Below, piece after piece: positions 15,601-30,600 of a stretch of DNA of 64,000 bases. Each line of letters starts with the position of its first letter. Positions within the stretch are counted from its first letter, which is position 1. Both the position numbers and the translations under genes were made by a program. A model generated the notes under the pieces. It did not search any database and was not told the origin of the DNA. It saw nothing but the letters and a program-made list of their open reading frames with translations. The stretch is from Stichopus chloronotus (lineage: Eukaryota; Echinodermata; Holothuroidea; Aspidochirotida; Stichopodidae): contig CM037843.1 of NCBI GenBank assembly GCA_021234535.1, positions 7,872,979 to 7,936,978 on the forward strand. Reading direction: 5' to 3'.

Positions 15601-18600
15601 TTCACAGCATCTACTCTCAAATGGGAACATAGCTTATTTGCCAGGTTAACAATGTTACAAGCTTACTGCAAATGCTGAAAGGATGAAGGTTAACGAGAGA
15701 CAGGTGAAGCGAGAGAGAGAGATACACAGGAAAGCTCTTCAGTTATCTACCGTTTTACATTAAAGGACCTATTTACCGTCTAGAGGTCAAAATTACAGTA
15801 AGTCTCAAGGACAAGATTTCAGAATACTACTATCACTTTTAAATCAACGAGGAGCCTAATGTACTTTGAAAAGGCAGAATGGCTATGTAACATACCTCCA
15901 ACTCTCCCTTCCCCACCCCCCCCCAAAAAAAATCCAATTATGTGTGATTGATGTGTGTTTAACTAAATTGGGCCTTTGGATATGTTGAGGGCAAGATTGT
16001 GAGCCAAGAATACAACATATCATAGTAGAGGGAGTTTGCAGAGGCATAAGATTCAAGCAAGGTGGGGAGGAGGGGGGTGGTGTCAGAGTTATTGCACACA
16101 AGAAAGTCAATAGTAAAGATGCTGGTTTCATGCCAGCAGTAACTGAACTCTGTAGAAATGTGGGGCAACCATGACAATTGTTTACAGTTAAGACAAATTT
16201 ATCTTCTCCACCCTACGTGGTTGAAATTCAACCTTAATGTTTTCCATTTGTCGTCATAGGATAGGATTGTCAAATAACAACTGCTTCAGATAAGATTCTT
16301 TGTACCCCTTAACCCCCCCCATCTGTTTACCTAACATTGTAGACTGTTTGGCTTATAACCATGAAAACTGTCACTTTGGACGATTATTTGTATTTTTTGT
16401 CTCTGTGTTGGTTCTCAAGTTAAAATAGAGCCAAGTGATGAATATTTGGAAAAGGTTCTACTCCACTTTTGGATTAATTCTCAAAGTTAAATTCATAAGT
16501 AAATTTCACATTTCAGGAAAAAAAAATTAGTAGATGTCCAGCTGTCTGTCCGGGGTGACCAAAATTTTGACCAACTTTTAATGCACGGTTGTCATTTTGG
16601 ACAAACAAATAATTTAGTTTCATTGAAAACAGCTCAAAGAGTGCCAATCTTATCATTGTAAAAATAGTTTGTTAGTATCAGGGTCAATTCTAATGGGTGC
16701 AAAATTTTTGCTAATGATTTATTGTAAACTATCATTCATGCTATTTTTTGTATGAGTTAGCTTTTGAAACACAAGATCTCAAAATAAAGTTTGGATGCCT
16801 TAACAAGGTCTGAGGGGTACCACTTCCTGAAATCTGGGAGGATTTTTGGGTAAACAATTTGTTGGTACACTACATGCCAACCAATAATGGGGCTCTGATT
16901 TAATAGATGGTAAAATGTCAATTTGTCCCCTCCCCTTCCCAAATTATGTCTCTAGAACCACATCTAGTTAGGAACAATGCAATATTTGGTAGGACACCTC
17001 AATTTAAACAAGGACAACCACATTTTAAAAATTAATTTTCCCTTGTGCAACCAAACAAAGTGCTTTGTTTAAAAGCCTTTCTATACTGCTCAGCTCACAT
17101 CCCATACACCAGCATAGTGGAAACTAGATTTTCAACATCAACAGAATATGTTACATCAACATGAGAGTTGAGGGAAGGGGAGGGGTAGAGTGTTAACAGT
17201 GAATCTGCTTTAGATGGTGGTGCTGGCATCACCCTTAACAAGTTTTATCCTAACATCAGCACTCTGTTGGCCAACTTTTACATCTATCTCTGGCTGCTCC
17301 CATTATTTTTCAGGACTAACATTTCATTTCCTCTCATGCCACCCTCCCTTCCTCTTCAGTCATTTGTGGAGGAAACAATGGTTACAGCAAAAAAAAAAAA
17401 AAAGAGTTTAAATTGGACTGGGGTAAAATAACATCCAAACTATGATGTGGAAGCAGATAGGAGGAGGTGGGCGATGCGTAATGCAGTCAGTGCTCACACC
17501 TGTTTTTGTCTCATGTGGCCTTCATTATTCCCTTCAATGATTTTGGCATTTTTCCTTGTGTTAGTGGAAACAACCGCAGGACACTGTGCACATTAAACTG
17601 AAGGGAGTCGCAACTGACGTGACCTGATTCAGTGTATGCGGAACGATGATTCTACTTTTCCTTCAATAAAGGATGAGAAAAATGAAATGAGAAAAGCGAA
17701 ACTGATACATCGATGCTACCCACGCAACAATGCAAAATGCAACAGAAGCAAAAACAAACAAAAAAAAAAGAAAAATCTGTGAAAATAAGCAAGGTGGAAA
17801 CTGTCAATTGCATAGAATACATACCGTTGAATACAACAATTGTTGCCATGGTTATGCCAAAGAAGGCACCAGGCCCTGTGAAAGAAAAAGAAGAGCAAAT
17901 CTACATAACTGGGACAACGACAGCTCACTGACTTGAGTCAAAGCAGTCATATACACTGACATATCATTTTACATGTAAGTCTAGTCACAGATTTAACCAT
18001 GCTCAAACACCTGTGTAATTTGCGTGAAATGTACAAGAGTTGCAGAAATATGTAAACTGTATTCTTTTCATTTGATCATGGTAACCATGGCCTAGAAGAG
18101 AGCACTGCAACTTAACCAATTTGTCACCTTTTTGACCCACTGGATTGCAATCAATGAGTAGAAAATTGCTGAGACAGGAAGAAGGATTTGTCCTTGCAAA
18201 CTTGTATTTTCAATTACAGGGAGAAGAAGAGTCACATGGTTCCCATTTTTTTTTGTCAAGCTTCAAACATACAGTATAGTACTTCAGACAGCTTCATTCA
18301 ATATTCAACGACTACGGAAGAAAAAGCATCACATGGGGAATCAATCTTGAGAGTGGAATGGCCATGCACCAACATGCAATGACACCAAAAAAGAGAATAA
18401 AACCTTCACAAATCACACAATTTATTTGGCCAATGAAAATGGTTGCAATGATATTCGCTTAGCTGGTTTTCCTGCCTCTGACCAAATATAAACTTTTTTG
18501 GTTAAGGAACGTCAACATCGTCAGTGTGCTATAGAACACAGCACTTAACATTTATAATGACATTGGTTTTCCCTGCCAATGAAGAAGGCGAACATGAAAC

Positions 18601-21600
18601 CGGCGACCAAAACAGGTGCCAGCCTCTTCGGGAGGTCTGAAATTTTCAACTTCCAAGGAAAGGAAAAATATCAGCCATTCAGAGTTCACTCAACAATGGA
18701 GATTTGAGACTTCTAGGTGAGGGGATTATTATCAAAGTCTTAGTCGGAAGCTATGCCAGTGTAATCGCAGACATTTTCCAGATACTTACAACCATTTAAG
18801 TACTGGGGTCGGTATAAATCCCAAGGTGTCTGGTCTTGGCAGAGGAAAACCAACTCATGTATTCACATACACAAGCCTCACAGCAACACCTCTTCACTTA
18901 AAACAGAGAATTTTAAAGCTATTGAAAGCAAATAAACACAATTTGTTTTCAAGGGTGAAAATAATATGTCACATAGGTTTTAAATATGTTGTTTCCAGCA
19001 TAATAGAGGAAAAGGACAGCAAATTTGTATCTCCACTCTCAGATTTACAAGATAAATTCAGCATTCCTACCACTTGGCAAAGTCCAACTTCCTCTAGCTT
19101 TTCAGGTGATACCTTAATATTAAGAACAGGTTACTTGTTATTAATATGGAAGCTGACAAGGTGAAAAATTGGTTTTATAGGTATTAAAGCAGGGATGTAA
19201 GTGCAGGGTAAAAAAAATATTGAAAAAAGGTTGTACAGATGAACACCCTCCTGGGGGTGGGGTATAAGGAGAGGTGGTGTCCTCCTCCCCTTTGAAAATT
19301 TTTGCTGTCAGGAGAGAGCTGAGGTGCAAAATGGTGCACTGTAAATTCATTATTTGGAATACACTCATGCCCCACAGAATTCCATTTTTGTGGTATTTTT
19401 GGTTCATTTAGACTGTTATATGTACAGTCGGCAAAAAACGGTTGGAATACAGGGGAAATACGGAGGTATCAGCCAATTTTAAAAAAAAAACAGAATTCCG
19501 TATTAACACAGAAAACTGACATCCCTGTTAAAGATCTCACCGTGAGGCCAGCATACAGTAACACAACAGTTAAGTTGATATGTCAGCAAACCTCTTTGCT
19601 CTTTATCATGAATATAATTGAATGAGCAAATCTTTTGTTTTCATTTGCTGTTCATTAACACAACCAAAAGATACATCGCTGCACATTGGTAAACACTGTT
19701 CATGTTCAAAGGCCACGACCTTGGCGAAAAAGTATGTCACCAATGTGAAATCTCTGGGGGAGGAACAATTGTTTTCAGTGGTGTTTGAAGAGGGCTTCAA
19801 ACACCACTGAAAACTATCTCAGATCTCTAAATGAGGTGAAAGGGTAATCCTTGCTCCTATATATAGTATTATCTGGTGACATTTTAAAACTATGCTGCTT
19901 CATGCAATTGTTTCTACACAAAAATACTGATTTAGTGCGATGAACAATGCACAGTAGCTAGATGTGTATCATGCAGATATGCTACCTGCAAATTCATACA
20001 AATACACTATAGTCCGCAGATATGTTGTCTATACCCCCAAGGTGGGTAACAAGCTCTGCTATACTGTACTGTACACTTTTTGGTAGGAAATTTCAGCTGT
20101 TAATTTCTAGTCAGCCTGACAAGGGACACACACAGCTGTTTGTCTCCAACACTACATATCTCAAAAAGTCACAGGAACTTTGAACTTTTTGTTGTTATTT
20201 GCCTGGCCATAAGGTTCTGTCGTGATCAAGATAAACACTTCTACTATCTTAAACAAAACTGCCAGCAAAGTTGGCTCTGTCTGAAAGGGAATTTAGAATT
20301 GTTTATCAGTTCAGTAACCTCCAATAGATCATCCCCCTCTTATTTCCCGACACTTCTCTGGATACTATCGGCACGCTGCCAAGTCGTGCCAATTTGTCAA
20401 ACAAGTGGCATGTGGAGTCTGACTGAAGTTAAAGCAATGCATTGGAGGGCATTGCTGCAGTTATGTGTAATACTGACACCTATTTCCATTCCAAGCTGAG
20501 GTGATGCTTTTCTGTGTTTCTCTGTAATCAATCTGCAACATTTCATCTCATCTCAGCCGAACCTTCACACTGGGACCCTCTTGCAACTCATCAACTTATT
20601 TGCAGATCCATAACTGGGCAGGTGATATTGCCATACTGTGGGAACATGCAACCTGATCAGTGCACTGCTTAAATTTTGCTTGTTCATCATTTGCCTTTTG
20701 AAGTACAGATGCAAAAGTTTGATTCCTGCAATCAATCCAAATGCCACAAAACTAATAAAAATCATGAAAAGAGCTAGCCGGTGCATTTCCCTCTCCACAG
20801 TGCAACCGATTTGTCCCATGACGTCATTATCCCACACTCTGCAGAGACATTTTGCAAGAATTAGGTCAAATGACATTCACACCCAAGCAGAAAGAGAAAC
20901 AGGAAGAGCCCCTTACTTTGTTTTGCATCAAATTAACATAACGATAGGTAGATGTTACTTAATTTGCTATACACATTGCACCTACTTTGTTATGTGGAGA
21001 CAGGAAATGGAGAAATGATGCAACTGCGCCCTCCTCCCTTCCCTGTGCTTTAGAATACTTTTAAATTGCATCTTGGTCCAGGTTTAGCTAAAGAAAAAAT
21101 GCCTCTTAGACGTGGGATGGGGAAGGGTGGTGGGAGGGAAGACAGGAGGTTGGGAGAGGAGTAAAGACTGAGAATTCTCAGGGGACACGACTTCCCTCAT
21201 GAAGTTTCACTCCAGAAAAAAAAACCCTGAAACTGCGAATGGCTAAAATGTACAATAACTTCATCCACAACGGAACATGTATCATTCTGTGTGAGGATTT
21301 ATCCAGGAGATACATACCATACAGTTCAGTTCGAACAGATGCTGCAAACTGTATACACCTCAGGGGATAATTCGTCCGGTATTACATCTCCCTTTGCTAC
21401 ATAAATGTTAAAATTTCTGTGCCGTATGGAATATTTTGTAGATTTTGTACATGCAACGTAAGGGCTTTCACAGATTTTGCAACCAAATATACATGAAACC
21501 TGAAAACTGTGATGCAACTTTTGAAAACTAAAACTACCTACTGTAAGTTTAGTTCTTAGCTCATAACCACAAATGAACTTTGATAACACAGTGATAAAGC

Positions 21601-24600
21601 ATTCAGCAAAGCAAGACACTCAGCTTTTTGATTGACAATTGATATTTCTTTAGAATCATTTTGGATATGATCAAAATGACAAACAATGAAAATCGCTTCA
21701 CTAAACCAGAAAGTCAAATGACTTTGTGATTCCTTGCCGATATCTCACTTTTTCATACACACACAATCACTTACAAACAAAAGCAATCCAGTGGAGAAGG
21801 GGAGGGACTGTATCAAAATGAAAAATAAAATGCAAGAATGACAACCACATTCTGTATCACTGATGGGTTTGATGTTATTAAGTGCTTATACAGTATGAAG
21901 AGGTAATGTCATTCACTAAGCATTGATGACAATTGTGGTAATGAAGGAGTAATCCACAAGTTCAGAGAGAGTTTCTGACACCTAATTGTGGCTACAGGCC
22001 TGAGATTGTGCAAGTCAACAAAGCCTCCCAAGGGAGTCTTTTATACTGTGATTACAAAAGTTTCTGGCAGCAGGGACATTCTCTGAAGGCTTAGAAAAAG
22101 TGATAAGAGCTATGGTAGGGTGGTTTTTTGGCATAGAAAATGGACTTTAAATGTTCCACACATTGAAAGAGAATGAGACGAAAGTCTATCTAGCGGTGAA
22201 ACATAGATCTGTAGTTTGGCAAATTTCAATAGGAAATAAATATGCATTATTTCCCTCATATGAGTGATTTAACCTCTTCATGTGTTCACATTAAGAACAT
22301 GTAAAATTCTCTGAGTATCAAACGTTGGGCTTTTGAACCCAGGACAGATCTTTGAAATGATAGAACTTATTACATTCATTTCATGTCATGTTATGTAATA
22401 TTTTTCTTTTTGAAAGAAAAATAACAATTGCAAACAAAGTGCACAAGTAACTCTTCTGCTTTAGCCAATTATAACACGGTTCCCTTTTCACTAAGTCATA
22501 AGAAAAGAAAACAGAAATTGAGAATTTCTTTTCCTATGTGTAAACAGAGCGACAATTAGTTTGCTAAACTGCATGTCATATCTGTGAGACTGAACATGAC
22601 AGTCACTGGCCTCATGTCAGGGTCATGAAACTGATCAAATCTCTGTCAGGCCCACAGTCATTGTGTACATATGATAAGTTTGAATGTTGAATTACCGAGT
22701 ATCCCACAAGGTGACTTTCCAGGCATGTGGCAGTGAGCTGACAGTCCTTCTACTAAGTGGAGGAATTTGTATTTGTGAATAGAATTACTTAGCAACAGTT
22801 AAGCACCTGATAACCCCAGGGAAGGGGAACTCAGATCCACAAAACTAGAAAAACAAGGAAGGCACCTGGGTAACGTTTCTTCCTTGCCAAAACAGCTTGG
22901 TCTAAGGGGCGGCACAGTGTTTATTGAGTATCTAGACAGTGCATGAATTGTATGTACTTCAGAATGTACATTAAAAGTGATCAATCCATAATTACAAGAA
23001 ACACATCATATTGTTCCTCTCTTGTACCTTCCACCCCCTGTCTGTCCCACATTCTTTTTTTTCAGTCCCATCATACAATCCTCTCTTTTCCTGAGACGAG
23101 TAAGTTGACTTTTTCACTAACTGCCATACAGATTGCTTTGACCCTCCCCAATTCCCCCTCCCAATCTCATGTTACCTCATATGAGGATGGGACAGAAACA
23201 CACACAATACACAGAGATAGACCACAAGTGTCTTTCATCATTAGTTGGATCGTGTTTTCTGTCAACAACTACTCAATTCAGCGATCTTCATTCATCATTA
23301 TTTCATTTCTCTCACTTGGCACTGAATTGATACAACCACCATCGGGTGTATGGAATACTTACAGTCGGAGGTGTCTATGACTGCCAGCAGTGTTGTTAAG
23401 ATAAATAGTAACAACATTACAAAGAGACCCATGAATGTCATGACTCGACTGGACCTGAAAAGAAAGGAAAGAAGTCCACCTTGCGAAGCGACGTAGCAAC
23501 TCATTCATTTTCACGGATACTCTGTAAGTGCTATCTACACATAAATACAGGAATGTTCTCTTTGCTCCCATGTTATTTTTCTTGTTCTCACTAATAAATC
23601 AAGGTGCAGGTCTGATTGCAGGCAGAGAGCACCATCTACTGTATCAAGTGAAAGAGACGATTGGGTCTCTTGTTTCATAAAATGCATTCCATTGCATGGG
23701 GATTTGAACAGCACAGAATGATAATGATATGCGTAATAAGGCTGTTCGGAGAACCGGTTTTGATTTGAAAACTGGTTAAAACCAGTTTTGTTTGATTCAG
23801 TTTTTAGAATTTTCGAGAAACCGAAAAACCAGTTACTAGGAAAAACTGGTTAGTAACTGATCGTGATTTTTGTTCCATTTCAAATTTTACTCCGATAAGG
23901 CATTCCACACTTTTAAATGGAAAGTTTCTACTTATTGCTGGTGTGTTGAAGGATTTGTAAAATAACTTGAGTTTTCGTTTAACTTTTGACCAACAGTAGT
24001 GTGAATTCTTAACTCCGTGTGCGTACGGTAAGTGCGTTACGCATATGGTCAGAGTAGATTTTGAAAAAAACTGGTTTTGATTTAAAAACCGGTTATCACG
24101 GCCACCAAAACCGGTTTCCAATCTTATACTAACCGTCACAGCCTTAATGCGGAACATTTTAATTTATCTATCACAATGGTGATTGTAAAAGAGTGCAAAA
24201 AATCAGACCCCAGTACCTGACCGTCATCCGTAGCTGGACTGGTACCTGGGTAGCAGAAAATGTAACTGCCATATTGCTAAGAGGTGGTTGTGAAGTCAAC
24301 TTAAAATGACAGTCTACTTTGCAAATTGTAATGTGAAATCATGTACCTCACATGTAAGCATGAGAGGGCAGTTAGTCTTAGATATAAACTGAATTTTGTC
24401 ACAGGTACAGTGTACATTGGCAAAACTTGGATCTGGGAAGCAATTTCAGAACCGAGTCCTGTCATCTTTGGTCAGGGTACCCGGGCACTGTATCACAGCC
24501 ACTAGTACATGGGGACTGCAGAGAACGACAATGATATGGGTAGAGCATGACATTTTAATTTATCTATCACAACAATAAATGCAGGTATTAAAGGCACTGA

Positions 24601-27600
24601 CAGTTCTTTTATTTGATTTGGGATTATTACTGCCTCCAAACCAAATCTTTGCACAGCTTCAATGCACAACAGTTAGTTACAATTTAGGCCACCTGTTCAA
24701 TGATGTGTGGGGAGGGTCCATATTTACCTTTCTAGGAAAGACAAATACAAAATTTCTGTCACATCTATCACAAAATGTTTTTGAAATCTTGCCTGTAAAA
24801 CAACAGACAAGCTGGAGTCACAGGCTGTAAAATGCTGCAATTCAAACGACACATCACCATACATTCTACTAACTATACTTACCACATTTCACACTTACAG
24901 TTAGTTCTAAAAGTGGAAAGTCATCTCTTTGCTAAATTTTCAAACTTAATCCAAAGATTGATGGGCATAAAATGTTAACATTACAGAACATACAGGGAGG
25001 ATGATCAAATTGAAAAAGACCATTTGTTGAAAATTTAAATGCATTAATTGTGATCTGACAACCCATCCTTCTGGATGATGATTTCCCCCTCACACAACCT
25101 CCCCCGGCCAATTCTCACCCGAACAATTCCCAACCAAGAACAACCAAGGACAACTCAACCCCCCTTACGATTCCTTCAGAAAAAGGGTTAGGGTTAGGGA
25201 AATCGGTGAATTGTCGGGGGGACATTCTTTGGCGGAGGGGATTGTCTGGGAACCGTATTAAGTCCTGCTGAATACGGTCTTTAAACATACCTGGCAACTT
25301 TACACAAACAGATGCAGTAAAAACATTTAATACTCACTTTGGTGGAAAAAACAAAGCAATCGCCAGAAATGTCACATTTGGCAGAAAGCCAGCAATGCCA
25401 ATGTAACCGACAAACTTGTCCTTGTACTCCACGTCATTGGATAAGTTTCCAAACTTGTGTTCTGTGAAATACTGAAAGGAGAAAAAAGCCATGTCAACAA
25501 CGACATGTACAGTATATAGTTAAAGGTCATGTGACATGAAAATGACATTTTGGACTATCGGGCATATTAATCATTGAAAATGTTGAGAGTAAGCACAAAT
25601 TCCATCAAAACCCATCAAATGAAAATTTTACAGGAAAATTCCTGTCTCACACCTGCATTATGAATAAACATTGGCTAAGTATGCAAATCTGTGACATCAA
25701 GAGATAACCTCCTATGATATATATCATGTTAACCCTTTGTTTCATTAACCTTTATTCTACCGATACTTGAGAATTTTATATGTAATTTAATTCAATACAT
25801 GTTGGTAGCGTGACCTCAATCAATGGCCCTCTTCAGAAAGCTGTTGGGTGGGGCTTATGTAACAAACGTTGACATAATTGCTAGTACTACACTAAAGCCT
25901 TGGTAAAATTTAAACTTAAAAGATTTTATGCTAAAAACTGAGGTAGAGAACAGTACAGTGTGTGTAATGCACCAGTGCACAAAGCAAAAAAAAAAGGAAT
26001 GTCATTTTCAGGTCATGAAGACACAGTGATCCTGCAGTACCATGGTCATCTGATCAAAAGGACTGTTACAAAATGAAACAATAGAGAGAATTGCCACCTA
26101 TCTGAAAAGTGATAACAGTAGGATTTCCTGACCGGTACAATACTGCGCAGTGATACTGCAACATAAGCGACCTTCAAAATTGTTTTACCGGCAATTAAAT
26201 ATCCAGATCACAAACAAGCATTACTCTGTTTTGCATTATTGGTGCATCTTTAAACCATTAGAACTTCCACAATTTAAAGAGAGGTGGCAGTAATATCATG
26301 GGGGAGGGGATGTATAACACTGTAGATAGTGTGGGTCTGTTACTGTGCAAGGAATGAAACACTACGTAGAGCTGATCAATGAGGCAGAGGGTACATTTAC
26401 CAGTTTGAAGGGAGAGAGGCAGGTGCCGAGTGAAGTAAGCACTACGTACATACAGTATTTGACACCACGATTAAAGACACTTTATTGCAGACTTTAAATA
26501 TCGTCACATTTTCATTTTCTGGTGTTTTTCTGAGCAAAGATTGCAGGCAAACACAAACACCCAAGTGGCCAACTGAGCACTACTTACTTACTGGGGGTAA
26601 TCAGGAGTCATTCACATAGCAAAGTCCTTCATCACCAACTTGAGACACACAAAATATTACACAATATTACAACTGGATCTCTTCACATTGTGCCCTCCTG
26701 TCTGGGGAAAAGTTGTTTCTTCCAGTCTCCCTCCCCGAGCCACGATGCCACTAATAGAGTATAGCACTTGCAGTTCCTGTCTTGGTGTGATCTAAGATCT
26801 AGAAATATTTTGTGTCACCACACGCATATCATACTACAGTATATAAAGAGTAAGGTACAACATAATTGTGATTCTATTCAATTATTTTCTTGCAAACTTT
26901 TTCAAAATGCCAAGTGATGAAAATAAAAGGACAGATGTTTGACAATTGATTCCAGTCTAACCCTACAGTACACTGAAAACTTCAGTGAAGTACTTCCCAT
27001 TATGTACTACATCTACAAATACATGTGTATCTTTTTCAATGTGAAGTCAAAGTCAAGGGAAATTGCACATGACTTGTTGACTTATGCAAGAGGAAATGAG
27101 TATTCACAACTGGAATACTAAACAGAGTCAGACAGTGGGTGGTTTATCTGTTTACACAGGACATAAATGAGCAGTTCCTGTTCATCTTCTTATTACTTGG
27201 AAGGCAATCTTCTACTGGAAGTGGAACATGGACCAGGTTGTGTGACATGCAACCTACAGTACTGTACAGCACAGAAGTTTCATTGTTCAACGATCATCAG
27301 ACAGATAATACTGTATGCTGAAAAATGATAATGTTCCCCGATCAACTGGTAGTTGATTGAAACTGTGAATGGCCCAAAAAGGTGTGAGAAAGCAAGAGAG
27401 TCAGAGACACGTTAGGCTTTGAAGGGAGGTGGGTGAGAGAGGGGTTATGGAAATGGCGAGAAAGGCTATCATTATATTCAAAACTCTTCTGCAGGGGCAC
27501 AAACTGGCTGCAATTTGTTCAGTTGCTTACACCTATAGAATTCAATGATCACAATTTCACAAATAAGCCATATACTGTATGTACTATGGGTCAATTTAAA

Positions 27601-30600
27601 AGTTACAGTAGCATGACGGATTGAGGATTGGCAAAATTTCTGAAAGGTAGATCCCATTCGGTGATAATGATTGTCCCAATAAAGTGTCTGAAAGAATTCA
27701 TGGCAATGAATTTGCTGGCTCAGCAACACAATGGACGAGAGTCCTGGATTGGACAACCCCAGTTTGCATGTACAGTACAGAACTTCCATGCACTGTTTGC
27801 ATGCTGTCCAAGTTCGCAACCAGACGTGGGTACTTTGTGTTCATCATGTCTTAGAACCTAGTCTCATTACTAAGTCCTTTTGATGTACAGTATCGTGCAA
27901 GAGCATGTGAAGGAGACAGGTGCATTAAGACATACAGTACTGTAAGTATAGGACTTAGGAAAGGTCTTCATCACACTATTCATGCTTTAATTTATTTTCA
28001 AATGCTGGTCGCTTAAGTAATCGTTTCAGAATATTTGATAAGATTCTCTCTACAATGTCAGTCTCTCAACTTTCTTCCCATCAAGAACCGTTGGTTTACG
28101 GTATTTATGTTGCCATTGATTTCTAAAAATCAGAATCCGATTATCTGCTGTCGTACACGTTGGGTAACCAAGTGCCCGACTAAAACATTAGCTGCATTGT
28201 TAACAATGGCATTCCGAGGTACTGTACCCCACATTTGTGCAGCTCTACAAAACTAACTTGTGTACTGTCCTACGTACACCTACATCTACCCCTTAATACA
28301 GTGGGACCCCTGATCTCCTCTCAGAAAAGAACATAATTCCATTTTGAACTATTCGCAGTGTACAGGCAGGCAAAATTCAGAAATCTAACATAGTGCATTC
28401 ATACAGTACATGGGTATTTTTCACATGATGAAGCAACCAGGTATTGGTTTTGATTGGTTAGTAAAATACCGTTTGGACACAGGTATTGATTTTGATCAGG
28501 TTAATAAAATACCGTTCAGATACCTGGTTACCAGTGAAAACACCCGTTTTTACTTTTTCATCCTAAAATTGTGGGAGCAGAGATCTTAAAAGCACGCATT
28601 ACTTGTATTTATTTATGGAGGCAATGAAGTGGCTTCCATGGTCGTCATGGCGATAATCACCCCCATTTACGAACATGGTAGGCACTGCATGCTCACGGCA
28701 ATCTTAAACTTACAGCTTCGGCTGTGATGAAACAGTTCCAAGGTAGCAAGGTTCCAACACCGTGGAGGGCGAAGATAATAAATGCCAGCATCCATCTGTA
28801 AACAAAGTGAGGGAGATAGCAGAATATTTACAGTATATGGAACACATGACACTTTCATAGCCATCTATCATTCACTGTGGTGCCACTCTGTGTTTATAAA
28901 AAGGGAATGTATCTTCTCATCACTCTGGAGTACCTGTGACTTGTTCCTGCCATATTTTAATTTCAAGATGCCCCATGCTCGTAAAAATTACAAAGCAGTG
29001 ATTCTCCATCCTGTCTGGAAACAGACTTTGACGTAAACAGTTAAATAAAACAACCTGATAAAACTAAATCTCTGCTGTACATAAATTAATCAATGAAAAT
29101 TAAAAATATCCTTCCATGCTTCAAGATCATCTTCTACGTCTGGAGTGCAAATTCCTTTCAGGCAAACTCCATATGAATAATCAGAGTGCCTATGCCAGTG
29201 TGAAAAAAGATATCTGACCTCTATGTTCACTTGCTTTACAATTAGGGCACAGTAACTGCTGTATGTTACACAAGTCAACCAAGGAAGAAATACACAGAAA
29301 TATGATTTTCAATTCACATTTATATTTGTGAACATGAAATCAGTATTAATCTGGGTCCTGTGAATTACTCTCCTTACAAGTTAATTAAAATCACATTTTT
29401 TGTTGTTGAATTATAGATATGAAGAAACATATACTGTACAGTAGAAGTATGTACAGTAACTTTCCCACCATATCTCATTCATAGAAATACTGTAGACACA
29501 AACCAGATTTCTTTAAACCACAATGACATAGAGCTAAAGTAAGCAATCACATACAGTAGCATGTACTGTAGTAGTGTAACATGTGATCCTTGCTCTGCAT
29601 GGCAAAACAGCTCTGCAGGGTTGTTGATTTTCTTTTCATTTTTTTTTAAATAATCATGATTTAAATCAGAGAATTAAATCAAATAAATCGATTTAAATCA
29701 ATTTTATGTGATTTTTTTAAATAAAAAATTTAAATCATGATTTTAATCAGCTTGATTGAAATAAAACAACCCTGCACCTCTGCCTTCAAAAATTTGATTC
29801 GTCATATCAAAAGCACACACTAAACAGCCCAAGAATTTGTTTGTTTGACATCCATTATCAAACTACATTTTTGAAGAAAACAGAAGTGGGTGCAATTGTC
29901 TGATTTTTTGAGATCTATGCTAAAATCTCCACTGCATTCCTGTTATGAGGTTTCATGCTTGACAATGCTATCTGCCTGACAGAAGTTTGGGTTTCTCTGG
30001 TCCATGATGTCATTATGGTTTACCTAGTTCCATGATCTCATCCTATTTTTACAGAGAATTCAGGCTACCAATATGCTGGTATTTATTTAATACAGTGACC
30101 TGGTATGGTCACCGTACAGTAACCTTTTGTACTGTATGAGCAAGCAGAATTTTAGCATTCTTCATCTATTACTGTATATACAGTAATTAACCGTCTCTCT
30201 AATCTCATTGGGATGATTTACTCTGCTGACAAAACCACTATTTAAATACACTCAGATTCCAGTTTAAGTATGTGGGCAAACAGTACAGTGTAGAGAAAGA
30301 AAACCTGAAAAGATAGATCTACGTCCTTGGAATGAAAAACTAGGAAAGTACTGAGCAGACCAATCCAGCAAAAACAAAAGAGTTGCAAACTTGCAATTAC
30401 AAATTCAAAATAATTATGCAGAGCCAGCTATCCAACCTAAGATCACAAAACATAGCATGATATTACTAACATGTGAAATACAGTGCAGTATCACAGTATA
30501 TACAGTGCATCTTGTGTTGAAGTGCTACAGTATGACTGTACATCTATAAATTCTGTCTCTCACAGCAACACTTTCTTTGGGCATACAGTAGGTGTGAAAC

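Larger units (their letters stand above)
7327..17824. other. ENT intron 5 (10.5 kb)
   Basis: This is the largest intron of the gene. It holds a TTAA-type MITE (10592-10945), a 467-bp inverted-repeat element (11619-12085) and two copies of a dispersed ~200-bp repeat (8470 and 16795). The rest shows no coding signal that I can support; its ORFs of up to 136 codons lack motifs and conservation-like composition. Confidence 0.65.
25472..28713. other. ENT intron 2 (3.2 kb)
   Basis: It holds the inverted-repeat element at 25519-26018 and many TACAGTA/TACTGTA heptamers. No exon or RNA gene recognised. Confidence 0.6.

Noticed and set aside
22943..23380. 145-codon plus-strand ORF overlapping ENT exon 4
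   Set aside because: It is antisense to a confirmed exon and intron, with no motifs.
25180..25200. Telomeric repeat
   Set aside because: Only about three TTAGGG-type units occur; too short to mean an interstitial telomere.
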